64,000 nucleotides of DNA. Origin: Billgrantia lactosivorans. GTDB taxonomy: Bacteria > Pseudomonadota > Gammaproteobacteria > Pseudomonadales > Halomonadaceae. The translations under genes and the position numbers were made by a program. The stretch's first letter is position 1. The number at the start of each line of letters is the position of its first letter. The notes under the pieces are model-generated. The model searched no databases, had not been told where the DNA came from, and was given only the letters and a program-made list of their open reading frames with translations. The DNA is taken from contig NZ_QHGY01000001.1 of the NCBI RefSeq assembly GCF_003254665.1, positions 186,001 through 250,000 of the forward strand, in the 5' to 3' direction. Shown in pieces: positions 15,370 to 24,812 of this stretch.

Positions 15370-17157
15370 TCACTTCTTGCGCTTGAAAAGCGAGCGCCCC
15401 ATCTGGCTGGCCGACAGCCTGGCGCTGTGCAGACCGCTGGAATCGCCCTTGAGCATCGAGGCGAGATAGCTCTTGGCCTGCTCGAACGTGATATGCGGGG
15501 GCAGGGGGGCGATGTCGCCATCGGTATAGGCATTGATGACCACCGGACGGTCGGAGGTCAGCGCCTCGTTCCACACCCGGTCGATGTCGTCGGGTTCGCG
15601 CATCACCAGGCCCTTGAAACCGAGCAGCTCGGCGTACTGGTCGTAGCGGAACTCGGGCAGGTCCTGGGAGACGTCGAACTTCGGGTCGCCCTCCATCACG
15701 CGCTGCTCCCAGGTCACCTGGCTCAGGTCGTGGTTGTTGAGCACCAGCACGATGCAGCGGGGGTCTTCCCACTCCCGCCAGTACTTGGCCAGGGTGATCA
15801 GCGCATTGTTGCCCAGCATCTGCATGGCGCCGTCGCCGACCATGGCAATGGCGGGGCGGTTCGGATGGCAGAACTTGGCGGCGATCAGGTAGGGCACGCC
15901 GTTGCCCATCGACGCCAGGCCGCCCGAGACCGAGCCCAGCATGCCCTGGCGGATCTTCAGGTTGCGTGCGTACCAGTTGGTGGCCGTCCCCACGTCGCAG
16001 GTGAGCATCACGTTCTCGGGCAGCCGCGGCGAGAGGCTCTGGAACACGAGCTGGGGGTTGATCGGCGTGGCCTGCGTGGCGGCGCGGGCCTCGGTCTTCT
16101 CCCACCAGGCGTCGATCCAGCCCTGCACCTTGCTGCGCCACTTGTCATTGGCCTTCGGCGACAGGCGTTCGGCCAGGGCGGCGAGGGTGGCGCCGGCGTC
16201 GCCATGCAGGTTGATCTCGGTGGGATAACGCACGCCCAGCGCTTCGGGCACCACGTCGATCTGGATGGCGCGGGCCTGGCCCGGTTCGGGCAGGAACTCC
16301 ACGTAGGGGAAGCGCGTGCCTACCATCAGCAGGGTGTCGCACTCCTTCATCAGGCGGTCGCTGGCCTCGGTGCCGAGCAGGCCGATGGCGCCGGTCACGC
16401 CGGGCAGGTCGTCGGGGACCATGGTCTTGGCGAGTATCGCCTTGGCGATGCCGGCGCCGGTGAGGTCGGCCACGCGCACGAGTTCCTCGACGGCATGCTT
16501 GACCCCGGCGCCGGCCAGGATGGCGACCTTCTCGCCGCGGTCGAGGATCTCGGCGGCGGCGTCCAGGTCGGCGGGCTCCGGCAGCTGCTGGGGAAAGCGG
16601 TAGCCGACGCCGGAGAACACCGCGCCATGCTCGCGCGGCGGCTCCTCCATGGGCAGGTCCTGGACGTCGTTGGGCAGGATCACGCAGGTCACGGTGCGGC
16701 GGGCGAGGGCGATGCGCATGGCCTGGTCGATGACGTGGCGCGCCTGGGCGGGCTCGGTGACCATCTGCACGTATTCGCCGGCCACGTCCTTGAACAGCGC
16801 CATCAGGTCCAGCTCCTGCTGGTAGTCGGTACCCAGGCTCTTGCGCGCCTGCTGGCCGACGATGGCCACCGCCGGCATGTGGTCCTTGCGCGCATCGTAG
16901 AGCCCGTTGAGCAGATGCACGGCACCGGGACCCGAAGTGGCGACACAGACGCCGACCTGGTCGCTGAACTTGGCATGCCCGCAGGCCATGAAGGCGGCCA
17001 CCTCCTCGTGGCGTGGCTGGATCAGGCGTGGGTTGCCCTCGGCACGGCGCAGGGCGGACATGAAGCCGTTGATGCCGTCGCCGGAGTAGCCATAGAGGCG
17101 CTCCACGCCCCATTCGCGCAGGCGGGAAACGAGAAAGTCGCTGACGGTCGGTTGCAT
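15370..17157 (-). CDS. PoxB-like thiamine-pyrophosphate enzyme
   Basis: This 595-residue protein of the acetolactate synthase/pyruvate oxidase family has the catalytic Glu in PRHEEVAAFMACGH, GPGAVHLLNGLYDA, and the TPP motif GDGAMQMLGNN...NNHDL in the C-terminal third. The ending PLPPHITFEQAKSYLASML resembles E. coli PoxB, but the terminal lipid-binding peptide of PoxB is replaced by a basic tail (SLFKRKK). It may oxidise or decarboxylate pyruvate or another 2-oxo acid; the acceptor cannot be read from sequence. AAGGAG lies 7 nt before the ATG. It is divergent from fumarase. Confidence 0.85.
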   Translation of the reverse strand: MQPTVSDFLVSRLREWGVERLYGYSGDGINGFMSALRRAEGNPRLIQPRHEEVAAFMACGHAKFSDQVGVCVATSGPGAVHLLNGLYDARKDHMPAVAIVGQQARKSLGTDYQQELDLMALFKDVAGEYVQMVTEPAQARHVIDQAMRIALARRTVTCVILPNDVQDLPMEEPPREHGAVFSGVGYRFPQQLPEPADLDAAAEILDRGEKVAILAGAGVKHAVEELVRVADLTGAGIAKAILAKTMVPDDLPGVTGAIGLLGTEASDRLMKECDTLLMVGTRFPYVEFLPEPGQARAIQIDVVPEALGVRYPTEINLHGDAGATLAALAERLSPKANDKWRSKVQGWIDAWWEKTEARAATQATPINPQLVFQSLSPRLPENVMLTCDVGTATNWYARNLKIRQGMLGSVSGGLASMGNGVPYLIAAKFCHPNRPAIAMVGDGAMQMLGNNALITLAKYWREWEDPRCIVLVLNNHDLSQVTWEQRVMEGDPKFDVSQDLPEFRYDQYAELLGFKGLVMREPDDIDRVWNEALTSDRPVVINAYTDGDIAPLPPHITFEQAKSYLASMLKGDSSGLHSARLSASQMGRSLFKRKK

Positions 17158-17241
17158 GATCGACTCCTTGATCGGGTTCCGGGGTCCTTGGCGGGCTACT
17201 GGGAAGCGTAGAGTGGCGGGGAGAAACCGACAAATGACGAT

Positions 17242-17328
17242 TTTATACCGTTATCTTACGGCGCGCCCACAGCCATCCTACGACCTTGGCGGCACGCCGC
17301 TGTCGAGCCGCTCCCGATACGGTATAAT
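17242..17328. promoter_or_regulatory. Divergent promoter region of the PoxB-like gene and fumarase
   Basis: For fumarase there is a perfect -10 TATAAT at 17323-17328 with TGTCGA at 17301-17306 as a -35, spacer 16. On the minus strand TATAAA (17242-17247 on the plus strand) is a candidate -10 for the PoxB-like gene, without a good -35. The whole 250 bp gap (17158-17407) contains no gene. Confidence 0.55.
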
Positions 17329-17407
17329 TTGCCCCCGTTCGAGCCCGCCGTTTCGCGATGCGAACCCAGAAGCGGGCATGCCGATACTGCCGAGGAGTTC
17401 CTTGCCC

Positions 17408-18913
17408 ATGACCGTGATCCGCCAGGACGATCTGATCCAGAGCGTCGCCGACGCCCTGCAGTACATCTCCTATTACCACCCCAAGGATTTCATCGACGCC
17501 ATGGCGGCGGCGTACGAACGGGAGGAGAACCCGGCGGCCAAGGATGCCATCGCCCAGATCCTGATCAACTCGCGCATGTGCGCCATGGGCCACCGACCGA
17601 TCTGCCAGGACACCGGCATCGTCACCGTATTCGTGCATGTTGGCATGAACGTTCGCTTCGAGGCCGACATGAGCCTCGACGACATGATCAACGAGGGCGT
17701 GCGGCGCGCCTACAACTTCCCCGACAACGTGCTGCGCGCCTCGGTGCTGGCCGACCCCGACGGGGCGCGCAAGAACACCGGCGACAATACCCCGGCGGTG
17801 ATCCACCACAAGCTGGTACCCGGCGATACCGTCGAGGTCCACGTGGCAGCCAAGGGCGGCGGCAGCGAGGCCAAGAGCAAGTTCGCCATGCTCAACCCCT
17901 CCGACAGCGTGGCCGACTGGGTGATGGAGCAGCTGCCCAAGATGGGCGCCGGCTGGTGCCCGCCGGGCATGCTCGGTATCGGCATCGGCGGCACCGCCGA
18001 GAAGGCGATGGAGATCGCCAAGGAGGCGCTGCTCGACCCCATCGACATCCAGGAGCTGCAGGCGCGTGGCCCGTCCAACCGCGCCGAGGAGCTGCGCCTG
18101 GAGCTGTTCGACAGGGTCAACAAGAGCGGCATCGGTGCCCAGGGCCTGGGCGGGCTGACCACGGTACTCGACATCAAGGTCAGGGACTACCCGACCCATG
18201 CCGCCAACAAGCCGGTGGCGATCATCCCCAACTGCGCCGCTACCCGCCATGCGCATTTCACCCTGGATGGCAGCGGCCCGGCGGCACTGCCGGCGCCGAA
18301 GCTCGAGGACTGGCCCGAGATCACCCGCGAGGCCGGGGACAACGTCAAGCGCGTCAACCTGGATACCGTAACGGCTGAGGAAGTGCAGAGCTGGCAGCCG
18401 GGCGACACCCTGCTGCTCAACGGCAAGCTGCTCACCGGCCGCGATGCCGCCCACAAGCGCATGGTCGACATGATCGCCAAGGGCGAGGCGCTGCCGGTCG
18501 ACCTGAAGGGGCGCTTCATCTACTACGTCGGCCCGGTGGATCCGGTGCGCGGCGAGGTGGTGGGCCCGGCCGGCCCGACCACGGCCACCCGCATGGACAA
18601 GTTCACCCGCACCATGCTGGAGGAGACCGGCCTGCTGGGGATGGTCGGCAAGGCCGAGCGCGGCCCGGCCGCCATCGAGGCGATCCGCGACAACAAGGCG
18701 GTCTACCTGATGGCCGTGGGCGGTTCCGCCTACCTGGTGGCGCAGGCGATCAAGAAGTCCCGCGTGGTGGGCTTCGCCGACCTGGGGATGGAGGCGATCT
18801 ACGAGTTCGAGGTCGAGGACATGCCGGTCACCGTGGCGGTGGACAGCCAGGGCACCTCGGTGCACCAGACCGGACCCGCGAGGTGGAAGGAGATCATCGC
18901 CGAGCGCGCCTGA
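17408..18913 (+). CDS. fumA: Class I (iron-sulfur) fumarate hydratase
   Basis: This 501-residue single-chain class I fumarase interconverts fumarate and malate in the TCA cycle. It has the cluster-ligand motif ICQDTG (Cys66), GWCPPGMLG and PNCAATRHAHF, with the swivelling beta domain at the C-terminus (GPAGPTTATRMDKFT, GGSAYL). The 4Fe-4S enzyme is oxygen-sensitive. The ATG at 17408 is preceded by GAGGAG with a somewhat long spacing of about 10 nt; an in-frame ATG at 17378 would add ten residues. It ends 123 bp before cardiolipin synthase. Confidence 0.93.
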   Translation: MTVIRQDDLIQSVADALQYISYYHPKDFIDAMAAAYEREENPAAKDAIAQILINSRMCAMGHRPICQDTGIVTVFVHVGMNVRFEADMSLDDMINEGVRRAYNFPDNVLRASVLADPDGARKNTGDNTPAVIHHKLVPGDTVEVHVAAKGGGSEAKSKFAMLNPSDSVADWVMEQLPKMGAGWCPPGMLGIGIGGTAEKAMEIAKEALLDPIDIQELQARGPSNRAEELRLELFDRVNKSGIGAQGLGGLTTVLDIKVRDYPTHAANKPVAIIPNCAATRHAHFTLDGSGPAALPAPKLEDWPEITREAGDNVKRVNLDTVTAEEVQSWQPGDTLLLNGKLLTGRDAAHKRMVDMIAKGEALPVDLKGRFIYYVGPVDPVRGEVVGPAGPTTATRMDKFTRTMLEETGLLGMVGKAERGPAAIEAIRDNKAVYLMAVGGSAYLVAQAIKKSRVVGFADLGMEAIYEFEVEDMPVTVAVDSQGTSVHQTGPARWKEIIAERA

Positions 18914-18964
18914 TTCCCCTACGCCGCGGCTCCGGCACCAGGGGCGGCCGCAGCGGGCCCGAGA

Positions 18965-18988
18965 CAGCCTCGCCAACTGGCGGGGCTG
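18965..18988 (+). terminator. Hairpin after fumarase
   Basis: CAGCCTCGCC pairs with GGCGGGGCTG (one T-G wobble) around a four-base loop. No strong T run follows, so it is a weak or Rho-assisted terminator at best. Confidence 0.4.
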
Positions 18989-19036
18989 CCGTCCTCTGGG
19001 GTATGCTGCAGCCTGCTGTTTTTTCAGGGAGAGATC

Positions 19037-20455
19037 ATGGCATCCTGGCTGTTCGGCCTGGCGATCTTCATGGTGCACCTGGTGGGCATTCTGTCGGCGG
19101 TCCTGGCGCTGCTCTCCAGTCGCACCTCTCAGGGCGCCGTGGCCTGGATCATCTCCCTGATCACCATTCCCTACCTCGCGGTGCCGGCCTACTGGATCTT
19201 CGGCCGGCCGCGTTTCTACGGCTACGTCTCGGCGCGCGGCGAGCGCGACACCGTGCTGCGGCGTATCCTCGCCGATTACCGCACCCGCCTCGAGCCCTAC
19301 CTGGCCGATGCCCGCAGCCCCGACGTCCGCGCGGTGGAGCGGCTGGCCATGATGCCGCTGACCAGCGGCAACCATGCGCAGCTGCTGATCGACGGCAAGG
19401 CCACGTTCGACAGCATCTTCGCCGGCATCGATGCCGCCCGCGACTACGTGCTGGTGCAGTTCTTCATCGTCCGCCACGATGCCCTGGGGCAGCAGTTGAA
19501 GGAGCACCTGCTGCGTGCCGTGCGACGCGACGTGCGGGTCTACTTCCTGTACGACGAGGTCGGCAGCCGCAAGCTCGCCGAGGGGTATCTTCGCGAGCTC
19601 GCCGATGCGGGGGTGGAAGTGAGCCCGTTCCGCTCCTCGCGCGGCTTCAAGCACCGCTTTCAGCTCAACTTTCGCAACCACCGCAAGATCCTGGTGATCG
19701 ACGGCCGCGAGGGCTGGCTCGGCGGTTTCAACGTCGGGGTCGAGTACCTCGGCCAGCATCCGCGCCACGGTCCCTGGCGCGACACCCACCTCAAGCTGAC
19801 CGGTCCCAGCGTGCTGGGCCTGCAGGAGGCCTTCTGGGAGGACTGGCACTGGGCGACCGGCGAAGTCATCAAGCTGTGCTGGGAGCCGCTGGTGACCTGC
19901 GACGAGTGCCAGAACGTGGTCATCGTGCCGTCGGGCCCCGCCGACCGCCAGGAAACCGCCAGCCTGCTGGTGCAGCAGTCGATTCACAGCGCCAACGAGC
20001 GGCTGTGGGTCACCAGCCCCTACTTCGTGCCCGACCAGGGCGTGCAGGATGCCCTGCGCCTGGCGGCCATGCGCGGGGTCGACGTGCGGATCATGATGCC
20101 CGAACATCCCGATCACCTGCTGATCTACATCTCGGCGTTCTCGTTCCTGCCCGACATGGTGCGGGCGGGGGTCAAGGTCTATCGCTACCAGCCGGGCTTC
20201 CTGCACCAGAAGGTCATCCTGATCGACGACGCCGCGGCGGCGGTCGGCACGGTGAATCTCGACAACCGCTCGTTCCGCCTCAACTTCGAGATCACCGCCT
20301 TCATTCCCGACCGAGGCTTCGCGGCCGAAGTGCGCCTGATGCTGGAGCGCGATTTCGCCAATTGCCGTCGTATCACCTACGAGGAGCTGCAGCGCCGCCC
20401 GCTGTGGAGCAAGATCGTTTCCCGCGCCGCCTACCTCACGGCGCCGATCCAGTAA
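19037..20455 (+). CDS. clsA: Cardiolipin synthase A
   Basis: This 472-residue membrane phospholipase-D-family enzyme joins two phosphatidylglycerols to make cardiolipin. Two transmembrane helices lie in the first 55 residues. The two catalytic HKD motifs are NHRKILVIDG and LHQKVILIDDAAAAVGTVNLD, each with HxKx4D intact. Cardiolipin content commonly rises with salinity, which fits a halophile. A GGGAGAG site precedes the ATG. Confidence 0.95.
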   Translation: MASWLFGLAIFMVHLVGILSAVLALLSSRTSQGAVAWIISLITIPYLAVPAYWIFGRPRFYGYVSARGERDTVLRRILADYRTRLEPYLADARSPDVRAVERLAMMPLTSGNHAQLLIDGKATFDSIFAGIDAARDYVLVQFFIVRHDALGQQLKEHLLRAVRRDVRVYFLYDEVGSRKLAEGYLRELADAGVEVSPFRSSRGFKHRFQLNFRNHRKILVIDGREGWLGGFNVGVEYLGQHPRHGPWRDTHLKLTGPSVLGLQEAFWEDWHWATGEVIKLCWEPLVTCDECQNVVIVPSGPADRQETASLLVQQSIHSANERLWVTSPYFVPDQGVQDALRLAAMRGVDVRIMMPEHPDHLLIYISAFSFLPDMVRAGVKVYRYQPGFLHQKVILIDDAAAAVGTVNLDNRSFRLNFEITAFIPDRGFAAEVRLMLERDFANCRRITYEELQRRPLWSKIVSRAAYLTAPIQ

Positions 20456-20552
20456 ACGACCAAGCCACTTGGGTTTGCGGGGTGTCTGAGGTAAATTAGG
20501 CAACGCCTACAAGCGCTTATTTCCTTCGCGATCGCTGTCAGCGGGAGTCCCG

Positions 20553-21470
20553 GTGAACCTCGAGACAAAGTGGCTGGAAGATTTCGTGGCCCTGGCCAAC
20601 ACCCGCAGCTTCTCTGCCTCCGCGCGGCAGCGACACGTCACCCAGCCGGCCTTCAGCCGGCGAATTCGTGCTCTCGAGCAGGCGGTGGGCGTGACCCTGG
20701 TCGATCGCTCGACCACGCCCATCAACCTGACGCCGGAAGGGCAGCTGTTCCTGGTCACGGCGCGCAACCTGGTGGAGCAGCTCAACGAGTGCCTGGGCCA
20801 CCTGCGCGGCGTCTCCATGGCGCGCGAGGCGCTCGACATCGTGGCCGCCCACTCGCTGGCGCTGAGCTTCTATCCCGAGTGGATCTCGCGCCTCCAGGAG
20901 GGGCTCGGCGAACTGCCGACGCGCCTGGTCGCCATGAACGTGGGCGAGGCGATCCACGTGCTGCGCGAGGGCAACTGCGATCTGATGCTGGCCTATCACG
21001 ACCCCTACGCGACGATGCAGCTCGACGCCGAGGTGTTCCCCTCGTTCTCCATCGGCCAGGTCAAGATGCTGCCGGTCAGCCTGCCCGACGCCAAGGGCAA
21101 GCCGCGCTTCAGCCTCGAGAGCAAGGACACCATTCCCTACCTCGCCTATACCCAGGGCGCGTTCCTCGGCCGCAGCGTGCGCATGCTGCTCAAGAACGAT
21201 CCGCTGCGCCTGCGCCTGCGTACCGTCTACGAGACCGCCATGGCCGAGGGTCTCAAGGGCATGGTGCTGCAGGGGGTGGGGCTGGCCTGGATCCCCGACT
21301 TCTGCGTGCGCGAGGAGCTCAAGAGCGGTCGCCTGGTGCGCGCCGGCGGCGAGCAGTGGGACGTGCCGCTGGAGATCCGCCTCTATCGCTGTTCGCTGGT
21401 GCACAAGCCGGGGGTCGAGAAGCTGTGGCGGCAGATGATGAAGCTTCCTCGGGACTTCCTCCAAGCGTGA
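20553..21470 (+). CDS. HypT (YjiE)-like LysR-family regulator
   Basis: This 305-residue LysR protein begins at GTG with GGGAG upstream. Its N-terminus NLETKWLEDFVALANTRSFSAS followed by QPAFSRRIRALEQAVGV is very close to what I remember of E. coli HypT, and IVAAHSLALSFYPEWIS aligns with the start of its effector domain. HypT is activated by hypochlorite through methionine oxidation and induces Met/Cys biosynthesis genes. The gene follows cls by 97 bp. Orthology is likely but not proven; the sensing methionines were not mapped one by one. Confidence 0.8.
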   Translation: MNLETKWLEDFVALANTRSFSASARQRHVTQPAFSRRIRALEQAVGVTLVDRSTTPINLTPEGQLFLVTARNLVEQLNECLGHLRGVSMAREALDIVAAHSLALSFYPEWISRLQEGLGELPTRLVAMNVGEAIHVLREGNCDLMLAYHDPYATMQLDAEVFPSFSIGQVKMLPVSLPDAKGKPRFSLESKDTIPYLAYTQGAFLGRSVRMLLKNDPLRLRLRTVYETAMAEGLKGMVLQGVGLAWIPDFCVREELKSGRLVRAGGEQWDVPLEIRLYRCSLVHKPGVEKLWRQMMKLPRDFLQA

Positions 21471-21473
21471 AAC

Positions 21474-21502
21474 GCCTGGCGTTCCTGCTGCGCTCGCCAG
21501 GC
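21474..21502. repeat. Inverted repeat after the HypT-like gene
   Basis: GCCTGGCG (21474-21481) pairs with CGCCAGGC (21495-21502) four bases after the stop codon. It lies in the 152 bp between the convergent HypT-like and NadM-Nudix genes. It is a candidate weak terminator. Confidence 0.4.
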
Positions 21503-21622
21503 CGGCCCCCGGCGGATCGTCGCGCCACTTCACTCCGGTAGCTCCGCTCCGGCGGTGCCCGGCCTGCCTTCGCTCGCGACGGAAAGCCGTTCTTTTCCAG
21601 GCAAGCATTCTCTATTCCTGGT

Positions 21623-22699
21623 TCAGATCCCGCCGAAATCGGCCGGCAGGCCGAGAAAATTCTGGATGATGAAGAAGTGGTCCTCGAACAGGCTGTCGGG
21701 CTCGAGTTCGGCCAAAGGTACCCAGCGCGCGTGATCGCCGCCCTTGACCGGCTTGAGCCGGGGAAGCTGCTGGTCGGGGCGCAGGGCGAAGTAGAAGGCC
21801 TCGGCCAGGGTGCGGCCGCGCCAGCTGCGGTGGGGTTCGTCGAACAGCCGCTGGCCGCGCAGCGAGCCCTTGAGCACTGGCTCCGGCACCTTGAGCCTCA
21901 CCCGTTCGCGCAGTTCGCGCAGGCAGGCGTCGAGCAGGCGCTCGTGGGGGTTGACGAAGCCACCCGGCAGCGCCAGCAGTCCCTTGCCCGGCGCCGCGGT
22001 GCGACGGACCAGCAGCACGTGGCCCGACTGCACCACCACGGCGTTGACGGTGACGAAGATCGGCGGATAGGGGGCGTTGGCCCAGGCGCGGCGATACTGG
22101 TCGAGCAGTGTCTGCTCCTCCATCAGCTGCAGGTGGGCGTCGCTGCCGGCGAAGTCGCGCAGCGCATCGCACACCCCGGGGGGCAGGTCGTGGGTCGCCC
22201 CGGTGCTGAGGTAGTCCTCGGTGGAAGAGAGCGAACGAAACAGGCGCTCGCGGATCTGGCTGGCGGAGATGCCGTCGACCAGCGGCACGCTGACCGACTC
22301 CCACTGGGGAAACAGCGTCAGGTAGTAGCTCGACTGGCCGCGGCTGGCCCCGATCAGGCCGATGCGCGGCAGCCGAGCGTGGTGATGGCCGGCGATGTCA
22401 CGCACCTTGCGCTGCACGTCGCGCACCCAGACGTCGTTGTTGTAGAGCGCGTCGAGCAGCGGCACGATCTCGAGTCGTGCGTTTTCCTCCTCGTCGAAGC
22501 AGCTACGCAGCTGCGCCTGGCGTTCGTCGAAGCGCCACGGGTTGCGCAGCGAGCGTGCCTGCCACGCCGAGCCGACCAGCACGATCACCTGGCGCGCATG
22601 GCGCAGAGCCTCGTTGATCACCGCCAGGTGCCCGAGGTGGGGGGGCTGGAAACGGCCGATGAAGACGAGACAGTCGAAATCGTGATCGGCGGGGCTCAT
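21623..22699 (-). CDS. nadM: Bifunctional NMN adenylyltransferase/Nudix hydrolase
   Basis: This 358-residue fusion has an N-terminal nucleotidyltransferase with GRFQPPHLGH (15-24; the HxGH site) and GISASQIRE, and a C-terminal Nudix domain (about 210-350). The first part would make NAD from NMN and ATP; in known NadM-Nudix proteins the second hydrolyses ADP-ribose. The Nudix box GFVNPHERLLDACLRELRER keeps Gx5Ex7RE and the next Glu, but the last metal-binding Glu is Arg, so hydrolase activity may be reduced. YihY is divergent across 135 bp. Confidence 0.9.
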   Translation of the reverse strand: MSPADHDFDCLVFIGRFQPPHLGHLAVINEALRHARQVIVLVGSAWQARSLRNPWRFDERQAQLRSCFDEEENARLEIVPLLDALYNNDVWVRDVQRKVRDIAGHHHARLPRIGLIGASRGQSSYYLTLFPQWESVSVPLVDGISASQIRERLFRSLSSTEDYLSTGATHDLPPGVCDALRDFAGSDAHLQLMEEQTLLDQYRRAWANAPYPPIFVTVNAVVVQSGHVLLVRRTAAPGKGLLALPGGFVNPHERLLDACLRELRERVRLKVPEPVLKGSLRGQRLFDEPHRSWRGRTLAEAFYFALRPDQQLPRLKPVKGGDHARWVPLAELEPDSLFEDHFFIIQNFLGLPADFGGI

Positions 22700-22775
22700 C
22701 GGCTATCCTTCGCGGTTGGCTCGGGGGGCTCCATTATGGGCGCGGTCGGATTCATGCTGCAATGCAGGCCGCTGG

Positions 22776-22804
22776 CCGACAGGAGCAGGGCGATTGCGTA
22801 TGCT
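22776..22804 (+). promoter_or_regulatory. Candidate sigma-70 promoter for yihY
   Basis: CCGACA (22776-22781) and TATGCT (22799-22804) are separated by 17 bp. Each matches the consensus at four of six positions, and the pair lies 30 bp before the GTG start. Confidence 0.35.
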
Positions 22805-22834
22805 GAAACAGCAAATGGTTGACAAGGAGGTGGC

Positions 22835-23740
22835 GTGCACACTCTCTCGATCCGTTTCTGGTGGAACACGGTGCGACAGGCGTTCAGCCTGTGGCTGGAG
22901 CGCAATGCCTTCAGCTATGCCGGCTCGCTGGCGTTCTATACGCTCTTCTCCCTGGCACCGACGGTGATCATCGCGGTCACCGTGATCGGCGTGGTGTTCG
23001 GCGAGGATGCCGCCCATGGCGAGATCGTCGCGCAATTGCAGGGAACGCTGGGCGAGGAGGCGGCGCGGGCGGTGGAGCAGGCGGTGGCGGCGTCGCGTAT
23101 CGAGGAGTCGGGCCTGCTGCCGACGCTGCTCGGCTTCGGCGGCCTGCTGGTCGGGGCTACCACGGTCTTCGCCCAGATGCAGTTCTCGCTCAACATGATC
23201 TGGGGTGTCACTGCCAAGCCCAGTCGCAACAGCCTGCTGATCTTCCTCAAGCAGCGTCTGCTGTCGCTCGCCGTGGTGCTCGCCATCGGTTTCATCCTGC
23301 TCGTCTCGCTGCTGGTGGGCGTGATGGTGCGGGCCCTGCTGCAGGCCATCGGCGAATCCATGCCATGGATCGGCCCCCTGACGACGGGGGCGGAATTCGT
23401 GATCTCCCTGGTCGTGATCGCCGCCCTGTTTGCCACCATCTTCAAGGTGCTCCCGGACGTGGTGCTGAGCTGGCGGGACGTGCTGCTGGGCGCACTGGTC
23501 ACGGCGCTGCTGTTCGCCATCGGCCGCAGCGCCATCGCTTCCTACCTGGCCTATACCGCCACGGCATCGACCTATGGCGCCGCCGGCTCGCTGGTGATGA
23601 TCCTGCTGTGGGTCTACTACAGTTCGCTGATCCTGCTGTTCGGGGCCGCCTTTACCCGCAGCTACCTGATCGCGAAGGGGCGCGAGGTGGTACCGCGCCA
23701 CAGTGCCGTGATCGTCAAGCGCGAGCTGGTCATGGAGTGA
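22835..23740 (+). CDS. YihY/BrkB-family inner-membrane protein
   Basis: This 301-residue protein has six predicted membrane helices. The family block NAFSYAGSLAFYTLFSLAP (24-42) and the late GAAGSLVMILLWVYYSSLILLFGA are highly characteristic of YihY/BrkB. The family was once called ribonuclease BN, wrongly; the transport or lipid role is still undefined. A strong AAGGAGG site lies 6 nt before the GTG start. A perfect hairpin follows the stop codon. Confidence 0.92.
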   Translation: MHTLSIRFWWNTVRQAFSLWLERNAFSYAGSLAFYTLFSLAPTVIIAVTVIGVVFGEDAAHGEIVAQLQGTLGEEAARAVEQAVAASRIEESGLLPTLLGFGGLLVGATTVFAQMQFSLNMIWGVTAKPSRNSLLIFLKQRLLSLAVVLAIGFILLVSLLVGVMVRALLQAIGESMPWIGPLTTGAEFVISLVVIAALFATIFKVLPDVVLSWRDVLLGALVTALLFAIGRSAIASYLAYTATASTYGAAGSLVMILLWVYYSSLILLFGAAFTRSYLIAKGREVVPRHSAVIVKRELVME

Positions 23741-23744
23741 TCGA

Positions 23745-23769
23745 CGCCGGGCGGGCATGCCGCCCGGCG
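23745..23769. terminator. Bidirectional hairpin between yihY and leucine dehydrogenase
   Basis: CGCCGGGCGG and CCGCCCGGCG form a perfect 10-bp stem with loop GCATG. It ends 6 bp from the stop of the convergent gene. It lacks a T tract on either side. Confidence 0.5.
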
Positions 23770-23774
23770 ACCGT

Positions 23775-24812
23775 TCAGCCCTGCAGGCGCTCGCGGGCTA
23801 GCCGATCGGCCACCTCCGCCGGGTTCCGGCTCTCCGCGCGAGCGCGCGTGAGGATCTCGTCGACGGTATCGGCAATCCGCTCCACGTGGCGCATCACCGC
23901 CTCCCGGTCGTAGTGGTCGTGGCGCTGGGCTTCCACCTCGATGACGCCTCCCGCGTTGGCGACGTAATCGGGAGCGTAGAGAATTCCCCGCGCGTGCAGG
24001 CGCTCCGCCACGTCGGGGGTGGCGAGCTGGTTGTTGGCCGCACCGCAGACGACCCTGGCCTGCAGGCGCTCGGCCACTTCCGCGGTGAGTACCGCGCCCA
24101 TGGCGCACGGAGCGAAGACGTCGACCTCGGCAGCGAAGATCGCCTCGGCCGCCACGCTCTGCGCGCCGAGCGCTTCGGCGAGGCTGCCCAGGCGGTCACG
24201 GTCGACGTCGGTCAGCACCAGCCTGGCGCCCGCCTCGTGAAGCTCGCGGGCCAGGTGGGCGCCGACGTGCCCAACGCCCTGGATGGCCACGCGCAGTCCC
24301 TTCAGGTCGTCGCGACCGAAGCGATGGCGCACGGCGCTCTTCAGTGCGCAGAACACGCCGTGGGCGGTGAAGGGCGAGGGGTCGCCCGACTCCCCGTCGT
24401 GACCCAGGCCACTGACGTGGCGGGTCTCCTCGCGTATCAGGCGCATGTCCTCCTCGCCGCTGCCGGAGTCCTCGGCGGTGATGTAGCGGCCTCCCAGCGA
24501 CTCGACGAGCCGGCCCATGGCGCGAAGCATCCCGGGAGTCTTGTCACGACGGGGGTCGGCGATGATGACCGCCTTGCCGCCACCGAGGGGCAGGTCGGCC
24601 AGCGCCGACTTGTAGGTCATGCCGCGTGACAGGCGCAGCACATCGGTGAGAGCGTCGTCCTCGTCGGCATAGGGGTAGATGCGCAGACCGCCCAGGGCGG
24701 GGCCGCGTCGCGTGTCGTGGATGGCGATGATGGCCCGCAGGCCGCTCGCTGCGTCGCAGCCGAAGACGATCTGCTGGTGGTGGTCGAATTCGGGGTGGTC
24801 GAAGACCCGCAT
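23775..24812 (-). CDS. Leucine/branched-chain amino acid dehydrogenase
   Basis: This 345-residue Glu/Leu/Phe/Val dehydrogenase has the catalytic lysines in MTYKSALADLPLGGGKAVI (Lys68 and Lys80). ITAEDSGSGEEDM is the substrate-domain helix, and GVGHVGAHLARELHEAGA is the NAD-binding Rossmann motif. It deaminates Leu, Val or Ile (or Phe) to 2-oxo acids with NAD. Length and the GPALGGLRIYPYA block fit leucine dehydrogenase best, but substrate choice within this family is hard to read. It is divergent from acyP across 244 bp in which I see no gene. Confidence 0.88.
   Translation of the reverse strand: MRVFDHPEFDHHQQIVFGCDAASGLRAIIAIHDTRRGPALGGLRIYPYADEDDALTDVLRLSRGMTYKSALADLPLGGGKAVIIADPRRDKTPGMLRAMGRLVESLGGRYITAEDSGSGEEDMRLIREETRHVSGLGHDGESGDPSPFTAHGVFCALKSAVRHRFGRDDLKGLRVAIQGVGHVGAHLARELHEAGARLVLTDVDRDRLGSLAEALGAQSVAAEAIFAAEVDVFAPCAMGAVLTAEVAERLQARVVCGAANNQLATPDVAERLHARGILYAPDYVANAGGVIEVEAQRHDHYDREAVMRHVERIADTVDEILTRARAESRNPAEVADRLARERLQG

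Noticed and set aside
17243..20503. A 1086-codon open frame on the minus strand across fumarase and cardiolipin synthase.
   Set aside because: It is antisense to two genes with full family motifs. Very high GC makes long spurious frames common, and its translation has no recognisable domain.
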